The position numbers and the translations under genes were made by a program. 64,000 nt of DNA, taken from the NCBI GenBank assembly GCA_001549895.1, contig AP014719.1, positions 744,001 through 808,000 of the forward strand, given 5' to 3'. How positions within the stretch are numbered: the first letter of the stretch is position 1; every line of letters starts with the position of its first letter. The notes below the pieces were generated by a model. That model was not told the origin of the DNA. It made no database searches and saw nothing but the letters and a program-made list of their open reading frames with translations. Source of the DNA: Arthrobacter sp. Hiyo8. GTDB taxonomy: Bacteria > Actinomycetota > Actinomycetes > Actinomycetales > Micrococcaceae. This document shows, piece by piece, positions 32,673 through 42,369 of this stretch.

Positions 32673-34096
32673 ATGTTCAAGACTGCGGACGAAGTCCTCA
32701 AGTTCATCAAAGACGAAGATGTTAAGTTCGTCGATATCCGCTTCACCGATCTTCCGGGCGTCCAGCAGCACTTCAATGTGCCGGCCAAGAGCGTTGACGC
32801 TGACTTCTTTGTCAACGGCCAGCTCTTTGACGGATCTTCCATCCGCGGTTTCCAGGGCATCGCCGAGTCCGACATGCAGCTCATCCCGGACGTCACCACG
32901 GCCTTCATCGACGCCTTCCGCATCGAGAAGACCCTGGCATTGAACTTCTCCATCGTGAACCCGCGCACCGGCGACCCGTACCACCGCGACCCGCGCGGCG
33001 TTGCCGAAAAGGCAGAAGCCTACTTGGCCTCCACCGGCATTGCGGACACGGCATTCTTTGCTCCCGAAGCTGAGTTCTACGTCTTCGACAACGTCCAGTT
33101 CGAATCCTCCCCGCAGGGTTCCTTCTACAAGGTCGACTCGATTGAAGCACCTTGGAACACTAGCCGCGAAGAAGAAGGCGGAAACCTCGGTTACAAGACC
33201 CCCTTCAAGGGCGGCTACTTCCCGGTTTCCCCGGTTGACCACCAGGCTGACCTCCGCGACGCCATGTGCATCGCGTTGGACGAAGCAGGCCTCGAAGTCG
33301 AGCGCTCGCACCACGAAGTCGGCGCTGCCGGCCAGGCCGAGATCAACTACAAGTTCACCACGCTGGTCCACGCAGCCGACGACCTGCAGAAGTTCAAGTA
33401 CGTCATCAAGAACACCGCGTGGGAGTACGGCAAGTCCGTAACCTTCATGCCGAAGCCGATTTTCGGTGACAACGGCTCTGGTATGCACTGCCACCAGTCG
33501 CTCTGGAGCAACGGCGACCCGCTGTTCTACGACGAGAAGGGCTACGCCGGCCTGTCCGACACTGCACGCTGGTACATCGGCGGCCTGCTGAAGCACTCCT
33601 CTGCCGTGCTCGCCTTCACCAACCCGACGGTCAACTCCTACCGCCGCCTGGTCAAGGGCTTCGAAGCTCCGGTCAACATGGTCTACTCGCAGGGCAACCG
33701 CTCCGCCGGCATCCGCATCCCGATCACGGGCTCCAACCCGAAGGCCAAGCGCATCGAGTTCCGCGCTCCGGACGCCGCGTCCAACCCGTACTTGGCGTTC
33801 TCCGCCCAGCTCATGGCCGGCATCGACGGTATCCGCAACCGCATCGAGCCCCGGCTCCGATCGACAAGGACCTGTACGAACTGCCTGCAGAGGAAGCCAA
33901 GGACATCCCCAAGGCTCCGGGCTCCCTTGAGGAAGCACTCGAGGCCCTGCGCGAGGACAACGAGTTCCTGCAGGCCGGCGGTGTCTTCACCCAGGACCTG
34001 ATCGACACGTGGATTGAGTACAAGTACGAGAACGAGATCCGTCCGCTGTCGCTGCGCCCGAACCCGTACGAGTTCGAGCTCTACTACGGCGTCTAG
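32673..34096 (+). CDS. glnA: type I glutamine synthetase, adenylylation-regulated form (one frameshift)
   Basis: Makes glutamine from glutamate, ammonia and ATP. Motifs in order: [17 protein letters not shown] (about residue 52), [10 protein letters not shown] (metal Glu), [45 protein letters not shown] and [15 protein letters not shown]. The tail holds [12 protein letters not shown], with the tyrosine that GlnE adenylylates. One C is missing near 33853 (GAGCCCCCGGCT read with four C). Repaired length is 474 residues, exactly the family size. AGGAG lies seven bases before the ATG. Its modifying enzyme, glnE, is encoded 1.6 kb downstream on the other strand. Confidence 0.96.
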
Positions 34097-34117
34097 TAAC
34101 ACCGCACGAGGCAAATG

Positions 34118-34156
34118 AAGGGCCGCAGTTCATTTTTGTGAACTGCGGCCCTTTCC
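34118..34156 (+). terminator. terminator after glnA
   Basis: AAGGGCCGCAGTTCA pairs perfectly with TGAACTGCGGCCCTT around six bases, followed by T-rich sequence. It begins 22 bases after the glnA stop. Confidence 0.92.
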
Positions 34157-34185
34157 CTTTAACGCCGGCGGACTCGTGCCCACAA

Positions 34186-34225
34186 AAAAGAACGGCTGTG
34201 CCCGCTAAGACACAGCCGTTCTTTT
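34186..34225. terminator. second hairpin with A and T runs
   Basis: AAAAGAACGGCTGTG pairs perfectly with CACAGCCGTTCTTTT around ten bases. With A and T runs on the two sides it can terminate the small membrane protein gene (minus strand) and back up the glnA terminator. Confidence 0.9.
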
Positions 34226-34267
34226 GGTAAAGACCCCGGATCGCAGGGGCCGGACCCCCAATTTTTC

Positions 34268-34432
34268 CTACACCCGCCGGCGCCCGCTAATCAACCGGAA
34301 GAGGAAGACGATGATCGCCAAGACGATCAATATCGGGGCGATCCAGAGAAGGAATCCCAGGGCCTTTACGGTGCCGCCAATGATAAAGAAAAGGATCGCG
34401 ATGACCGCGACGATTCCGAGGATGACATTCAT
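34268..34432 (-). CDS. 54-residue hydrophobic membrane peptide
   Basis: A short open frame with ATG at 34432 and GGAG seven bases upstream, ending at TAG. It encodes two hydrophobic stretches, MNVILGIVAVIAILFFIIGG and LGFLLWIAPILIVLAIIVFLF, and a basic end RLISGRRRV. The pattern (two short helices, then LISGRR) resembles the small lmo0937/DUF5670 type of membrane proteins, some of which are stress-induced; that link is a resemblance only. Good ribosome site, codon-balanced third positions and a terminator directly downstream support it being real. Confidence 0.68.
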   Translation of the reverse strand: MNVILGIVAVIAILFFIIGGTVKALGFLLWIAPILIVLAIIVFLFRLISGRRRV

Positions 34433-34862
34433 GATGTAGCTCCAGTTTCAGTCGTAAACATTCTGATGATTGCCTTTATCGCTGTGCAAACCTCAGCAAC
34501 CTTACTATAAGTATGCTTATTATTCTAATCCTTCCCGGAACGCCCGCTCACATAAAGGGACACGTCCACCTTGAGGTCATGTCTGCAGGAGCGTCCGGCC
34601 AAACACCCACATAGGTGAGCGAGCGTCCGGCCAAACACCCACATAAGTGAGCGAGCGTCTGTGTCCGCGGCGCGTCGCAGAGCCGAAACCATGGGGCAAT
34701 CCGGCGTGCCTACCGGAACGGGCATTCACGCCCGGTTCTGCCATTCCAACGCCCCTGTCGCGGGCGTGGACGCCGTGGTACGTTCAGCGTGATCAGGATG
34801 CTTGAGAGAGAGTCCTCATCCCTTCCGGCTCCTGACGCAACTACTCAAAGCGGAGGCATACG
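34433..34862. other. 430-bp intergenic region
   Basis: It holds an AT-rich stretch at about 34490-34530 with the dyad ATAAG-TATG-CTTAT (34507-34520), possibly the promoter or operator of the small membrane protein gene, and two tandem 32-bp repeats (listed separately). The last 150 bases lead into the 86-residue protein gene. No other coding frame is convincing. Confidence 0.6.
34589..34660. repeat. two tandem 32-bp direct repeats plus a partial third
   Basis: Unit GAGCGTCCGGCCAAACACCC followed by ACATARGTGAGC occurs at 34589-34620 and 34621-34652, differing only at one base (AGG versus AAG). GAGCGTCT follows as the start of a third unit. There is no spacer, so this is not a CRISPR. It may be part of a dispersed intergenic repeat family of the genus. 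Confidence 0.85.
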
Positions 34863-35123
34863 ATGACAACCTTGATGATCTTCCACGAGGTCGATGACGT
34901 TGAGCACTGGCTTAGCTCGCCGAAACGGGAAGAACTCTTCGGACCCCTGGGCTTCACGGTTCGAACGTTCGTGGACCCGGAAAAAACCAACCGGGTTGGT
35001 TTGATCGTCGACGTCCCGGACATGGAGACGTTCCAGCGAACGCTGGAGTCCGAAGCTGCCGCCGAGGCGATGAAATTCGACGGCGTGCGCCCGGAAACAA
35101 TCGTGACGCTGGTCGAGTCCTAG
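34863..35123 (+). CDS. hypothetical protein, 86 residues
   Basis: A small, intact soluble protein with GGAGG six bases before the ATG. It starts MTTLMIFHEVDDVEHWLSS and contains FGPLGFTVRTFVDPEKTNRVG, LIVDVPDMETFQRTLES and ETIVTLVES. The alternating beta and alpha pattern suggests a ferredoxin-like or dimeric alpha-beta barrel fold, like small antibiotic-monooxygenase or YCII-type proteins; no family was recognised. It converges with the acetyltransferase gene. Confidence 0.75.
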   Translation: MTTLMIFHEVDDVEHWLSSPKREELFGPLGFTVRTFVDPEKTNRVGLIVDVPDMETFQRTLESEAAAEAMKFDGVRPETIVTLVES

Positions 35124-35130
35124 GTACCGC

Positions 35131-35652
35131 CTAGTCGCCGAAACCCCGGTACATGGTCCATTGCGGACCGGCGGAACCACCCAAATACTTGCCGGTCTCG
35201 ACAAAACCCGCGTTTGCGTAGGCAGCCTTGGCGGCAGGATTGTGTTCGTTGACGGAAAGCACGACGCCGGCCTGCCCGCCACCCAGCCTTGCTGTCAGCT
35301 TCTGCGCTTCCCGGGCAGCGGCCACAGCAGACAGGGAGCCCAGGCCTCTCCCCTGGCGCTTCTGGTCGATCAGGAACCCGCGCAAGAGCCAGGCGGAATC
35401 GTCGTCGTGCCATCCTGCCAGGGTTGCGGCACCAGCCTGCAAGGTAAATACTCCGATGGCGGCGCCTGCCGCTTCGATCACGTACGGCAGGCGGCTTTCG
35501 TCTTCCAACCCCATGAGCATCATCTTGAACGGGTCCCCGACGAAGTCTTCCTGCCCCGCGGCCAATTCCATGACGGCGACGTCGCCGAGCGTGATGGCGC
35601 GGGCATCGTCGTCGAGATCCTTCAGGGGAATGAGCCACACGGTTTCCAGCAT
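35131..35652 (-). CDS. GNAT-family N-acetyltransferase
   Basis: A 173-residue intact acetyltransferase. The acetyl-CoA loop is in FLIDQKRQGRGLGSLSAVAA (Q/R-x-x-G-x-G/A), motif B in VVLSVNEHNPAAKAAYANAGFVETGKY, and the N-terminal strands include PYVIEAAGAAIGVFTLQAG. The substrate is unknown; the arrangement resembles diamine or small-molecule acetyltransferases. It lies 50 bases after glnE on the same strand and may be the end of the glnA2-glnE transcript. Confidence 0.87.
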   Translation of the reverse strand: MLETVWLIPLKDLDDDARAITLGDVAVMELAAGQEDFVGDPFKMMLMGLEDESRLPYVIEAAGAAIGVFTLQAGAATLAGWHDDDSAWLLRGFLIDQKRQGRGLGSLSAVAAAREAQKLTARLGGGQAGVVLSVNEHNPAAKAAYANAGFVETGKYLGGSAGPQWTMYRGFGD

Positions 35653-35702
35653 CCTTCGAGCTTAGCCGCCTCCGTACTTCGCGGGACGGCTCAGCCTGGA
35701 GC

Positions 35703-38700
35703 TCACTGGCCGTAGAAGTCCTTTTCGAACACCGCCCGGGTCCGCCGGCTCAAGCGAAGATAGTCTTCTTCGAACACCGCAGCCTGCCCGGGAGGGTAAC
35801 CGCACCACCTGGCAACGGCCTCCAGGTCCCTTCGGGAAGCAGGGAGGAGATCCGAGGCACGCCCGGTGCAGATCACATTCGCCGAGCGGATGCGGCTCGC
35901 GAGCCGCCAGGCTTCGCGAAGCAACACGATGTCGCCCTTGTCGATCAGGCCCAACGACTCGATCGCGTCGAGGGCCTGCAGGGTTGACGTGGTCCGCAGT
36001 TGTGGATGCTTCCCTGCGTGTTGGAGCTGCAACAGCTGCACCAGCCACTCGACGTCGCTCAGTCCGCCCCGGCCGAGCTTGACGTGCCTGGCTGGATCGG
36101 CGCCTCTCGGGAGCCGTTCCGACTCAACCCGTGCCTTGACGCGCCGGATCTCGCGCACATCCGTCTCGGCGAGCGATTCGGGGTACCGGATCGGGTTGAT
36201 GAGCCAAAGGAATTCCGCGGCCAATTCGTCGTTGCCGGCCATGGGTTGTGCCCGCAACAGCGCCTGGGCTTCCCAGATGAGGGACCATCGCCGGTAATAC
36301 TCCGCGTATGACTCGAGGGAACGGACCATGGCCCCGTTCTTCCCCTCGGGACGAAGATCGGCGTCGACGGTGAGGACCCGCTCCGCCAGGATGGCCGGTT
36401 TGAGGGGTTGGGTCAACAAGGTGGAAATGTGACCCACAATGGCAAGGGCTTGTTGCTGGGCTTCGGATTCACCCGCCCCGGGGAGGGCACGGTGGACGTA
36501 CATGACGTCGGCGTCCGAGCCGTAGCCGATCTCGCGTCCGCCTTGCCTGCCCATGGCGACCACCAACACGTGCGTCGTGAGGGGCCCCTCGGAAGCCACG
36601 ATGGACTCGGCGACGTGCAAGGCGCCCAGAACCGCAGCCCGGTCGGCATCGGCCAACGCCGTGCCCACTGCGTCCTGTTCCAGGAGGCCGGAACTGTCCG
36701 CGATGGCGATCCGGAGGATTTCCCGGCGCCTGATGAGCCGGATAAGCCGCATCGCGTTTTCCGGATCGGCGTGGCGCGACATCTTGGACTGGATTTCCTG
36801 CCACTGCGCCTCGAAGCTCAGCGGCATGAGTTCCTTGTCGGAACCAAGCCACGCAACGGACTCCGGGGAAACCTCCAGGAGATCCGCGATGAGCCGTGAG
36901 TTGGAGAGCACGTGGCAAAGCCGCTCGGCCGCCGCTTGCGAGTCCCGGAGCATCCCGAGATACCAATGGGTGGTACCGAGTGCTTCGCTGACACGGCGGA
37001 AGGCAAGCAGTCCGGCGTCGGGATCCACACCTTCGGCGAGCCAGCCGAGAAGGATGGGGAGCAACTGCCGCTGCAATGCGGCGCGCCGGCTGACCCCGGC
37101 CGTGAGGGCCTCGATGTGGCGCATGGCGCCTTGCGGGTCGCGGTAACCGAGTGCCGCAAGCCGCCCTTGGGCGGCTTCCGGAGTGAGCCGGGCGTCTTCG
37201 GTGCTCAACTTCGCGGCCGTGTTGAGCAGCGGCCGGTAGAAGATGCGGTCATGCAGTTCACGAACGGACCGTTTGGTCTTCTGCCAGGTTTCAACCAGCG
37301 CGTCCGGATGCGGCCTGCCTGTGGAAAAGGGCCCAGGACGGCCTTGGCGAGGAACCGCAAAGACTCCTGGCTTGTGGGCATGAGGTGGGTACGGCGCATC
37401 TGGAACAACTGGATGCGGTGCTCAAGTACCCGCAGATAGCGGTAGGCCGCGTCGAAGGCAGCGGCGTCCACCCGGCCGATGTAGCCGCCCGCGGACAACG
37501 CGGATATTGCCGACGTCGTATCCCGGCAACGGAGCGTTTCATCGGACTTTCCGTGGACAAGTTGCAGGAGCTGGACCGTGAACTCGACATCGCGCAGCCC
37601 GCCGGGACCGAGTTTGATCTGGCGCTGCTCTTCGGCCGGGGCGATGTTGTTCGTCACCCTGCGGCGCATCGCCTGCACCGATTCCACGAACCCTTCCCGG
37701 CCGGCGGAAGCCCACACGAGCGGCTGGACAGCCTGCTCGTAACGCGAGCCCAGGTCCCTGTCTCCTGCGATGGTCCGGGCCTTAAGGAGCGCCTGGAACT
37801 CCCAGCTTTCAGCCCATTTCGCGTAGTAGCTCAAGTGCGAGGGCAACGTCCTGACGAGGGGACCGGATTTCCCCTCGGGCCGCAGGTTCGCGTCGACCTC
37901 CCACAGACCCGGTTCGGTCCCCGTGGATGAAATGGCACGGGATATCCCGGCGGCCAAGGCCGTGCCGATGGTCGCGGCCTCGGCGTCCTCCAGGTCCGGT
38001 GCCTCGATCACGTAGATGACGTCGACGTCGGAGATGTAGTTGAGCTCCCGGGCACCGCACTTGCCCATGCCGATGACGGCCAGCCCGACGCCGGCAATAT
38101 CGGCGGGATCGAAAGTCGCCGCGGCTTCGGCCCTGGCAACGGCGAGGGCCGCCTCTATCGCGGCACCTGCGAGGTCGGCCAGTTCGGCACCGACGGCGGG
38201 CATGAAGTCCTGCGGACTGGCGGCGCAGAGGTCCTTGATGGCCAGTTCGGTGAGCCCGCGACGGTAAGCCGTCCGGAGAGCCGTGTAGGCGCTGGCTCCA
38301 GTCATCGCGGCAACGGGCCGGGGAGAGTTGGGGTCTGCCTTGACCGATCGGAGCAGCTTCGTCCGGAGCTCACTGGCATCGGCGGACAAGGGCTCCGGGC
38401 TGACGCGGACATCGAAGACGTCCAGGTGTTCCGGATGCCTGATCAGGAACTCCCCAAGGCTTCGGATGCCCCCAGCAAGCGGTAAAGCGGCTCGCTCCGA
38501 TCCGGGTGCTCCCCAGCGAGCTGCCTGAGCGAGGGATGCTTCTCAATCAGACGGACCAGCGACTGCAACGCGGTGTCCGGGTTGGCGCTGAGGTGCAGAC
38601 CGGCGAAGATCGTGTCCTGGTCGATGCCGTCGAGTTCACGCGCGGCAAGGAACCGCTCACCCTTTTCAAGGTCGCTGAAACCGGCCGAGATGAGCCGGCG

Positions 38701-38718
38701 GGCCAGGCTCACACTCAC
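35703..38718 (-). CDS. glnE: glutamine synthetase adenylyltransferase/adenylyl-removing enzyme (two frameshifts)
   Basis: A two-headed enzyme that adds and removes AMP on GlnA. Both nucleotidyltransferase domains are visible: GMGKCGARELNYISDVDVIYV in the N-terminal half and AMGRQGGREIGYGSDADVMYV in the C-terminal half, each followed by VDANLRPEGKSGPLVR or VDADLRPEGKNGAMVR and by KLGPGGLRDVEFTVQLLQL or KLGRGGLSDVEWLVQLLQL. Frame changes near 38470 (G run) and 37330 (GGGGCCC). Repaired length is about 1,005 residues, normal for actinobacteria. The GTG start lies three bases after the glnA2 stop. Confidence 0.95.
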
Positions 38719-38721
38719 AGC

Positions 38722-40060
38722 CTAGAGAATGCCGAGATTGCGCTTGAGCTCGTAAGGCGTGACCTGGAGCCGGTAGTCCTGCCATTCCGCACGCTTGTTG
38801 CGCAGGAAGTGGTCAAAGACCTGTTCGCCGAGGATGTCCGCTACGAGTTCCGAATCCTCCATGGCGCGGATGGCGTCGTGGAGGCTGGCCGGAAGCGGCG
38901 TGTGACCCATCGCCTTGCGCTCGGCCGAAGTCAGCGACCAAACGTCGTCTTCCGCGGCGGCCGGAAGGTCGTAGCCTTCCTCGATACCCTTGAGCCCGGC
39001 ACCGAGCAACACTGCGTAGGCGAGATACGGGTTGGTGGCGGAGTCAATGCCGCGGTATTCGATCCGTGCGGACTGGCCCTTGCCCGGTTTGTAGAGCGGC
39101 ACGCGAACCAGGGCCGAACGGTTGTTGTGCCCCCAGCTCAGGTAGCTCGGCGCTTCGCCGCCGCCCCAGAGACGCTTGTACGAATTGACGAACTGGTTGG
39201 TGACGGCGGTGAATTCCGGCGCGTGGCGGAGGATACCGGCAATGAATTGGCGTGCGGTCTTGGACAACTGGAATTCGGCGCCGGCTTCGTAGAAGGCGTT
39301 GGTGTCACCCTCGAACAGCGAAAAGTGGGTGTGCATGCCTGAACCCGGGTGGTCGGTGAACGGCTTGGGCATGAAGGTGGCGTAGGTGCCCTGCTGCAGG
39401 GCCACTTCCTTGATGACCGTGCGGAAGGTCATGATGTTGTCCGCCGTCTGGAGGGCGTCCGCGTAGCGGAGATCGATCTCGTTCTGGCCGGGTCCGCCCT
39501 CATGGTGGCTGAACTCAACGGAAATGCCCACGGATTCAAGCATGGTGACGGCCGTGCGACGGAAGTCCTGTGCCACGCCGCCGGGCACGTGGTCGAAGTA
39601 GCCGCCCTCGTCAACGGGAACAGGAACGCCGTTGGCATCGAGGTCCTGGGACTTGAGGAGGTAGAACTCGATCTCGGGATGCGTGTAGCACGTGAAGCCC
39701 ATGTCCGCGGCTTTGGCGAGGGTGCGCTTGAGCACGTTCCGGGGTCTGCGGCCGACGGCTCGCCGTCGGGGTCAGGATGTCGCAGAACATCCTGGAGGTC
39801 TGCTCGGTTTCACCACGCCACGGGAGGATCTGGAACGTGGAGGGGTCTGGCTGGGCAAGCATGTCGGATTCGAACACCCTGGCGAGGCCCTCGATGGCCG
39901 AACCGTCGAAACCCAGGCCTTCTTCGAAGGCGCCTTCCACTTCTGCCGGCGCAAGTGCCACCGATTTCAGGGAACCGACGACGTCGGTAAACCACAAGCG
40001 TACGAAGCGCACATCACGCTCTTCGATAGTTCGCAGAACGAACTCTTGCTGGCGGTCCAT
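38722..40060 (-). CDS. glnA2: second glutamine synthetase, GlnA2 type (two frameshifts)
   Basis: A glutamine synthetase-fold protein of about 446 residues. Motifs: FVRLWFTDVVGSLKSVAL, GFDGSAIEGLARVFESDM, THPEIEFYLLK, FSHHEGGPGQNEIDLRYADAL, MPKPFTDHPGSGMHTHFSLF, NNRSALVRVPLYKP and RIEYRGIDSATNPYLAYA. Two lost C's near 39745 and 39774 make a short out-of-frame patch. It lacks the NLYELP adenylylation segment of GlnA1, so GlnE should not control it. It matches GlnA2 of actinobacteria, whose main reaction (glutamine, glutamate-isoglutamine or polyamine linked) varies. ATG at 40060 with GAGG upstream was chosen. Confidence 0.92.
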
Positions 40061-40249
40061 GGGCCTCATTTCCGGGTCAACGTCCATGCCGCGGATTCGG
40101 GATTCGAAGCCGACGACAACTCAGCATTCACTCTACTAAGCATTGGCCCGGATTGGCTGCACCCCCGGTTCGCGTAACACAGCGTTTACAAATGTGAGGC
40201 TCCCCATGCGCCGGTGGCTAGGACGGCCGGTACCGCATACGCTCTATCC

Positions 40250-41161
40250 ATGGCCCCAAGCAACAGTTCCGATTCCAGCATGCCCGCCGAAATTCCCGCG
40301 CCTTACGGAACGGGACCTGCCGCGGCAGGTTCCGGGGCTTCAGCGGATGCTTCAACGCCGAAGCCCGCCGCGAGGATCCGCACCCATCATCTGCAGCAGG
40401 CCAAGGCCAAGGGTGAGCGCTTTGCGATGTTGACTGCCTATGAGCAATACACGGCGGAAATTTTCGACCAGGCCGGCATCGAGGTCCTGCTGATCGGCGA
40501 TTCGGCGTCCAACAACGTCTTCGGGAACGAAACCAGCCTCCCTGTGACCGTCGACGAGCTCCTCCCCTTGTGCCGCGCGGTGGCCCGGTCCGCCAAGCGT
40601 GCCTTGGTAGTGGCCGATCTTCCCTTTGGCAGCTACGAAGTGTCGCCGGAGCAGGCAGTGGCAACAGGCGTCCGCTTCCTGAAGGAAGGTTTGGCGCACG
40701 CCGTCAAGATCGAAGGTGGCGCGTTCTATGCGGGAACTGTGCGGGCCATGGTCCAGGCAGGCATTCCCGTCATGGCGCACATCGGCTTCACGCCCCAGAG
40801 CGAACACTCGCTGGGCGGCTACCGCGTCCAGGGCCGGGGCGACGACGCCGCGCGCCTCGTCGAAGACGCCGTTGCCCTCGCAAATGCCGGAGCGTTCTGT
40901 GTGCTCATGGAGATGGTTCCCGCTGAAACAGCTGCCGCCGTCGACGCAGCCATCGACGTACCGACTATAGGAATCGGCGCAGGCAACGCGACCACTGGAC
41001 AGGTTCTGGTGTGGCAGGACATGGCCGGACTGCGCGGCGGCAAGATGGCCAAGTTCGTCAAGCAATACGCGGATCTTCGCACCACCCTGGGCGCCGCGGC
41101 GAAGGCCTACGCCGACGACGTCAGGTCCGGCCAGTTCCCCGGCCCGGAACACTCCTTCTAG
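40250..41161 (+). CDS. panB: 3-methyl-2-oxobutanoate hydroxymethyltransferase (ketopantoate hydroxymethyltransferase)
   Basis: First step of pantothenate synthesis: adds a hydroxymethyl group from methylene-tetrahydrofolate to 2-oxoisovalerate. A 303-residue intact protein with a Ser/Ala/Pro-rich leader of ~45 residues, then [33 protein letters not shown] (metal Asp), [25 protein letters not shown] (Lys), [21 protein letters not shown] (catalytic Glu) and [21 protein letters not shown] start at 40280 ([10 protein letters not shown]) is equally possible since no clear ribosome site marks either. It converges with the SPOR gene with 12 bases between. Confidence 0.94.
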   Translation: MAPSNSSDSSMPAEIPAPYGTGPAAAGSGASADASTPKPAARIRTHHLQQAKAKGERFAMLTAYEQYTAEIFDQAGIEVLLIGDSASNNVFGNETSLPVTVDELLPLCRAVARSAKRALVVADLPFGSYEVSPEQAVATGVRFLKEGLAHAVKIEGGAFYAGTVRAMVQAGIPVMAHIGFTPQSEHSLGGYRVQGRGDDAARLVEDAVALANAGAFCVLMEMVPAETAAAVDAAIDVPTIGIGAGNATTGQVLVWQDMAGLRGGKMAKFVKQYADLRTTLGAAAKAYADDVRSGQFPGPEHSF

Positions 41162-41173
41162 GAGGAAGCAGCT

Positions 41174-41338
41174 TCAGTCCTCCTCGTCCTTGTCCCAGGC
41201 TTCGTTGCGGGCCTTGACCTTTTCGAGGGCGTGCTCCGCTTCTTCGCGGGTCTTGTAGGGACCGATCAGCTGGGACCAGTCGGACATCGCGTCCTCTTCG
41301 ATTTGGTGTGTCTGAACGTTGTACCAGAACTCCGCCAC
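41174..41338 (-). CDS. short SPOR-domain-like protein
   Basis: A 54-residue protein, VAEFWYNVQTHQIEEDAMSD with GTG start and AAGGAG six bases upstream, continuing WSQLIGPYKTREEAEHALEKVKARNEAWDKDEED. It is the single-domain SPOR-type protein common in actinobacteria (WYNV, GPY-x-TREEAE). No signal peptide or membrane helix is present, so it is probably cytosolic. The true function is unknown. An in-frame ATG further upstream (41392) has no ribosome site and was rejected. Confidence 0.8.
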   Translation of the reverse strand: MAEFWYNVQTHQIEEDAMSDWSQLIGPYKTREEAEHALEKVKARNEAWDKDEED

Positions 41339-41416
41339 GGTTTCTCCTTTTCGAATCCCGCCGCAAGCCCGGCGGGGCCGGTGCCTTCGCACGGGCCGAT
41401 ATTTAGCTTCTTAGTT

Positions 41417-41452
41417 ACTTGCGTCTCGTGCGTCCCTTATATGATCAATCTA
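41417..41452 (+). promoter_or_regulatory. promoter of map, probably leaderless
   Basis: TATGAT at 41440-41445 is a good -10 box; a weak -35 (ACTTGC) lies 17 bases upstream. A start seven bases after the -10 falls on the A of the map ATG (41452), and no ribosome binding site precedes it. This points to a leaderless transcript. Confidence 0.55.
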
Positions 41453-42330
41453 TGCCTTCTCCCGCTCTGACCGCACCCATCGGCACGCTGACCCGTGGGA
41501 CCGTCAGCCCACAGCTGCCTGTTCCGGCGTCCATCCCGCGCCCGGAGTATGTCGGCAAGCCGGGACCCGCGAAGTTCACCGGTTCAGAGGTCAAGTCTGC
41601 GGAAACCATCGAGAAGATCCGCATCGCCAGCAAAATCGCGGCCCAGGCGATCGTCGAGGTCGGCAAGCACATCGAGCCCGGCGTCACAACCGACCAGTTG
41701 GACCGGATCGGCCACGAATTCATACTGGACCACCAGGCCTACCCCTCGACGCTTGGCTACCGCGGCTTCCCCAAGTCCCTGTGCTCCTCGCTCAACGAGG
41801 TCATCTGCCACGGCATCCCGGACAGCACCGTCGTCCGGGACGGCGACATCCTGAACATCGACATCACCGCCTACATCAACGGCGTCCACGGCGACACGAA
41901 CTACACCTTCCTGGTGGGCGAGGTCGACGACGAGTCCCGGCTCCTGGTGGAACGCACCCAGGAGTCGCTCAACCGGGCCATCAAGGCCGTAGCGCCCGGC
42001 CGCGAAATCAACGTGATCGGCCGTGCCATCCAGTCGTACGCGAAACGCTTCGGCTACGGCGTGGTCCGTGACTTCACGGGCCACGGCGTCGGCGAGGCGT
42101 TCCACACCGGCCTGATCATCCCCCACTACGACGCCGCGCCGGCCTACAACACCATCATCGAAGCCGGAATGGTCTTCACGATTGAACCCATGCTCACCCT
42201 TGGAACGATCGAGTGGGACATGTGGCCCGATGAATGGACCGTCGTCACCCGGGACCACAAGCGGACCGCACAATTTGAACACACCCTGTTGGTCACCGAG
42301 ACCGGCGCCGAAATCCTGACTCTTCCCTAA
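41452..42330 (+). CDS. map: type I methionyl aminopeptidase
   Basis: Removes the initiator methionine from new proteins. A 292-residue intact protein with an N-terminal extension of about 45 residues ([20 protein letters not shown], the SH3-motif type extension of actinobacterial MetAP1c). Metal ligands follow in order: [24 protein letters not shown] (two Asp), [12 protein letters not shown] (His), FTIEPML (Glu) and [12 protein letters not shown] (Glu). The substrate-pocket segment is [11 protein letters not shown]. The ATG at 41452 seems to be the first transcribed base. It is followed by ppgK after ~40 bases, on the same strand. Confidence 0.95.
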   Translation: MPSPALTAPIGTLTRGTVSPQLPVPASIPRPEYVGKPGPAKFTGSEVKSAETIEKIRIASKIAAQAIVEVGKHIEPGVTTDQLDRIGHEFILDHQAYPSTLGYRGFPKSLCSSLNEVICHGIPDSTVVRDGDILNIDITAYINGVHGDTNYTFLVGEVDDESRLLVERTQESLNRAIKAVAPGREINVIGRAIQSYAKRFGYGVVRDFTGHGVGEAFHTGLIIPHYDAAPAYNTIIEAGMVFTIEPMLTLGTIEWDMWPDEWTVVTRDHKRTAQFEHTLLVTETGAEILTLP

Positions 42331-42369
42331 GCTCTCCGGAAGGTCACCTGCAGCCGTTCGCGCTGCGAC

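Noticed and set aside
32661..33938. Long open frame on the strand opposite glnA (and similar ones opposite lpdA, sigA, cydA, map)
   Set aside because: These are shadows caused by strong GC bias at third codon positions; the proteins have no family features and the opposite strand holds conserved genes.
34589..34660. Possible CRISPR array
   Set aside because: The 32-bp units are directly adjacent with no spacers, and no cas genes are present.
34525..34725. Small minus-strand open frame running through the 32-bp repeats
   Set aside because: Its sequence is produced by the repeat itself, and there is no ribosome site or family resemblance.
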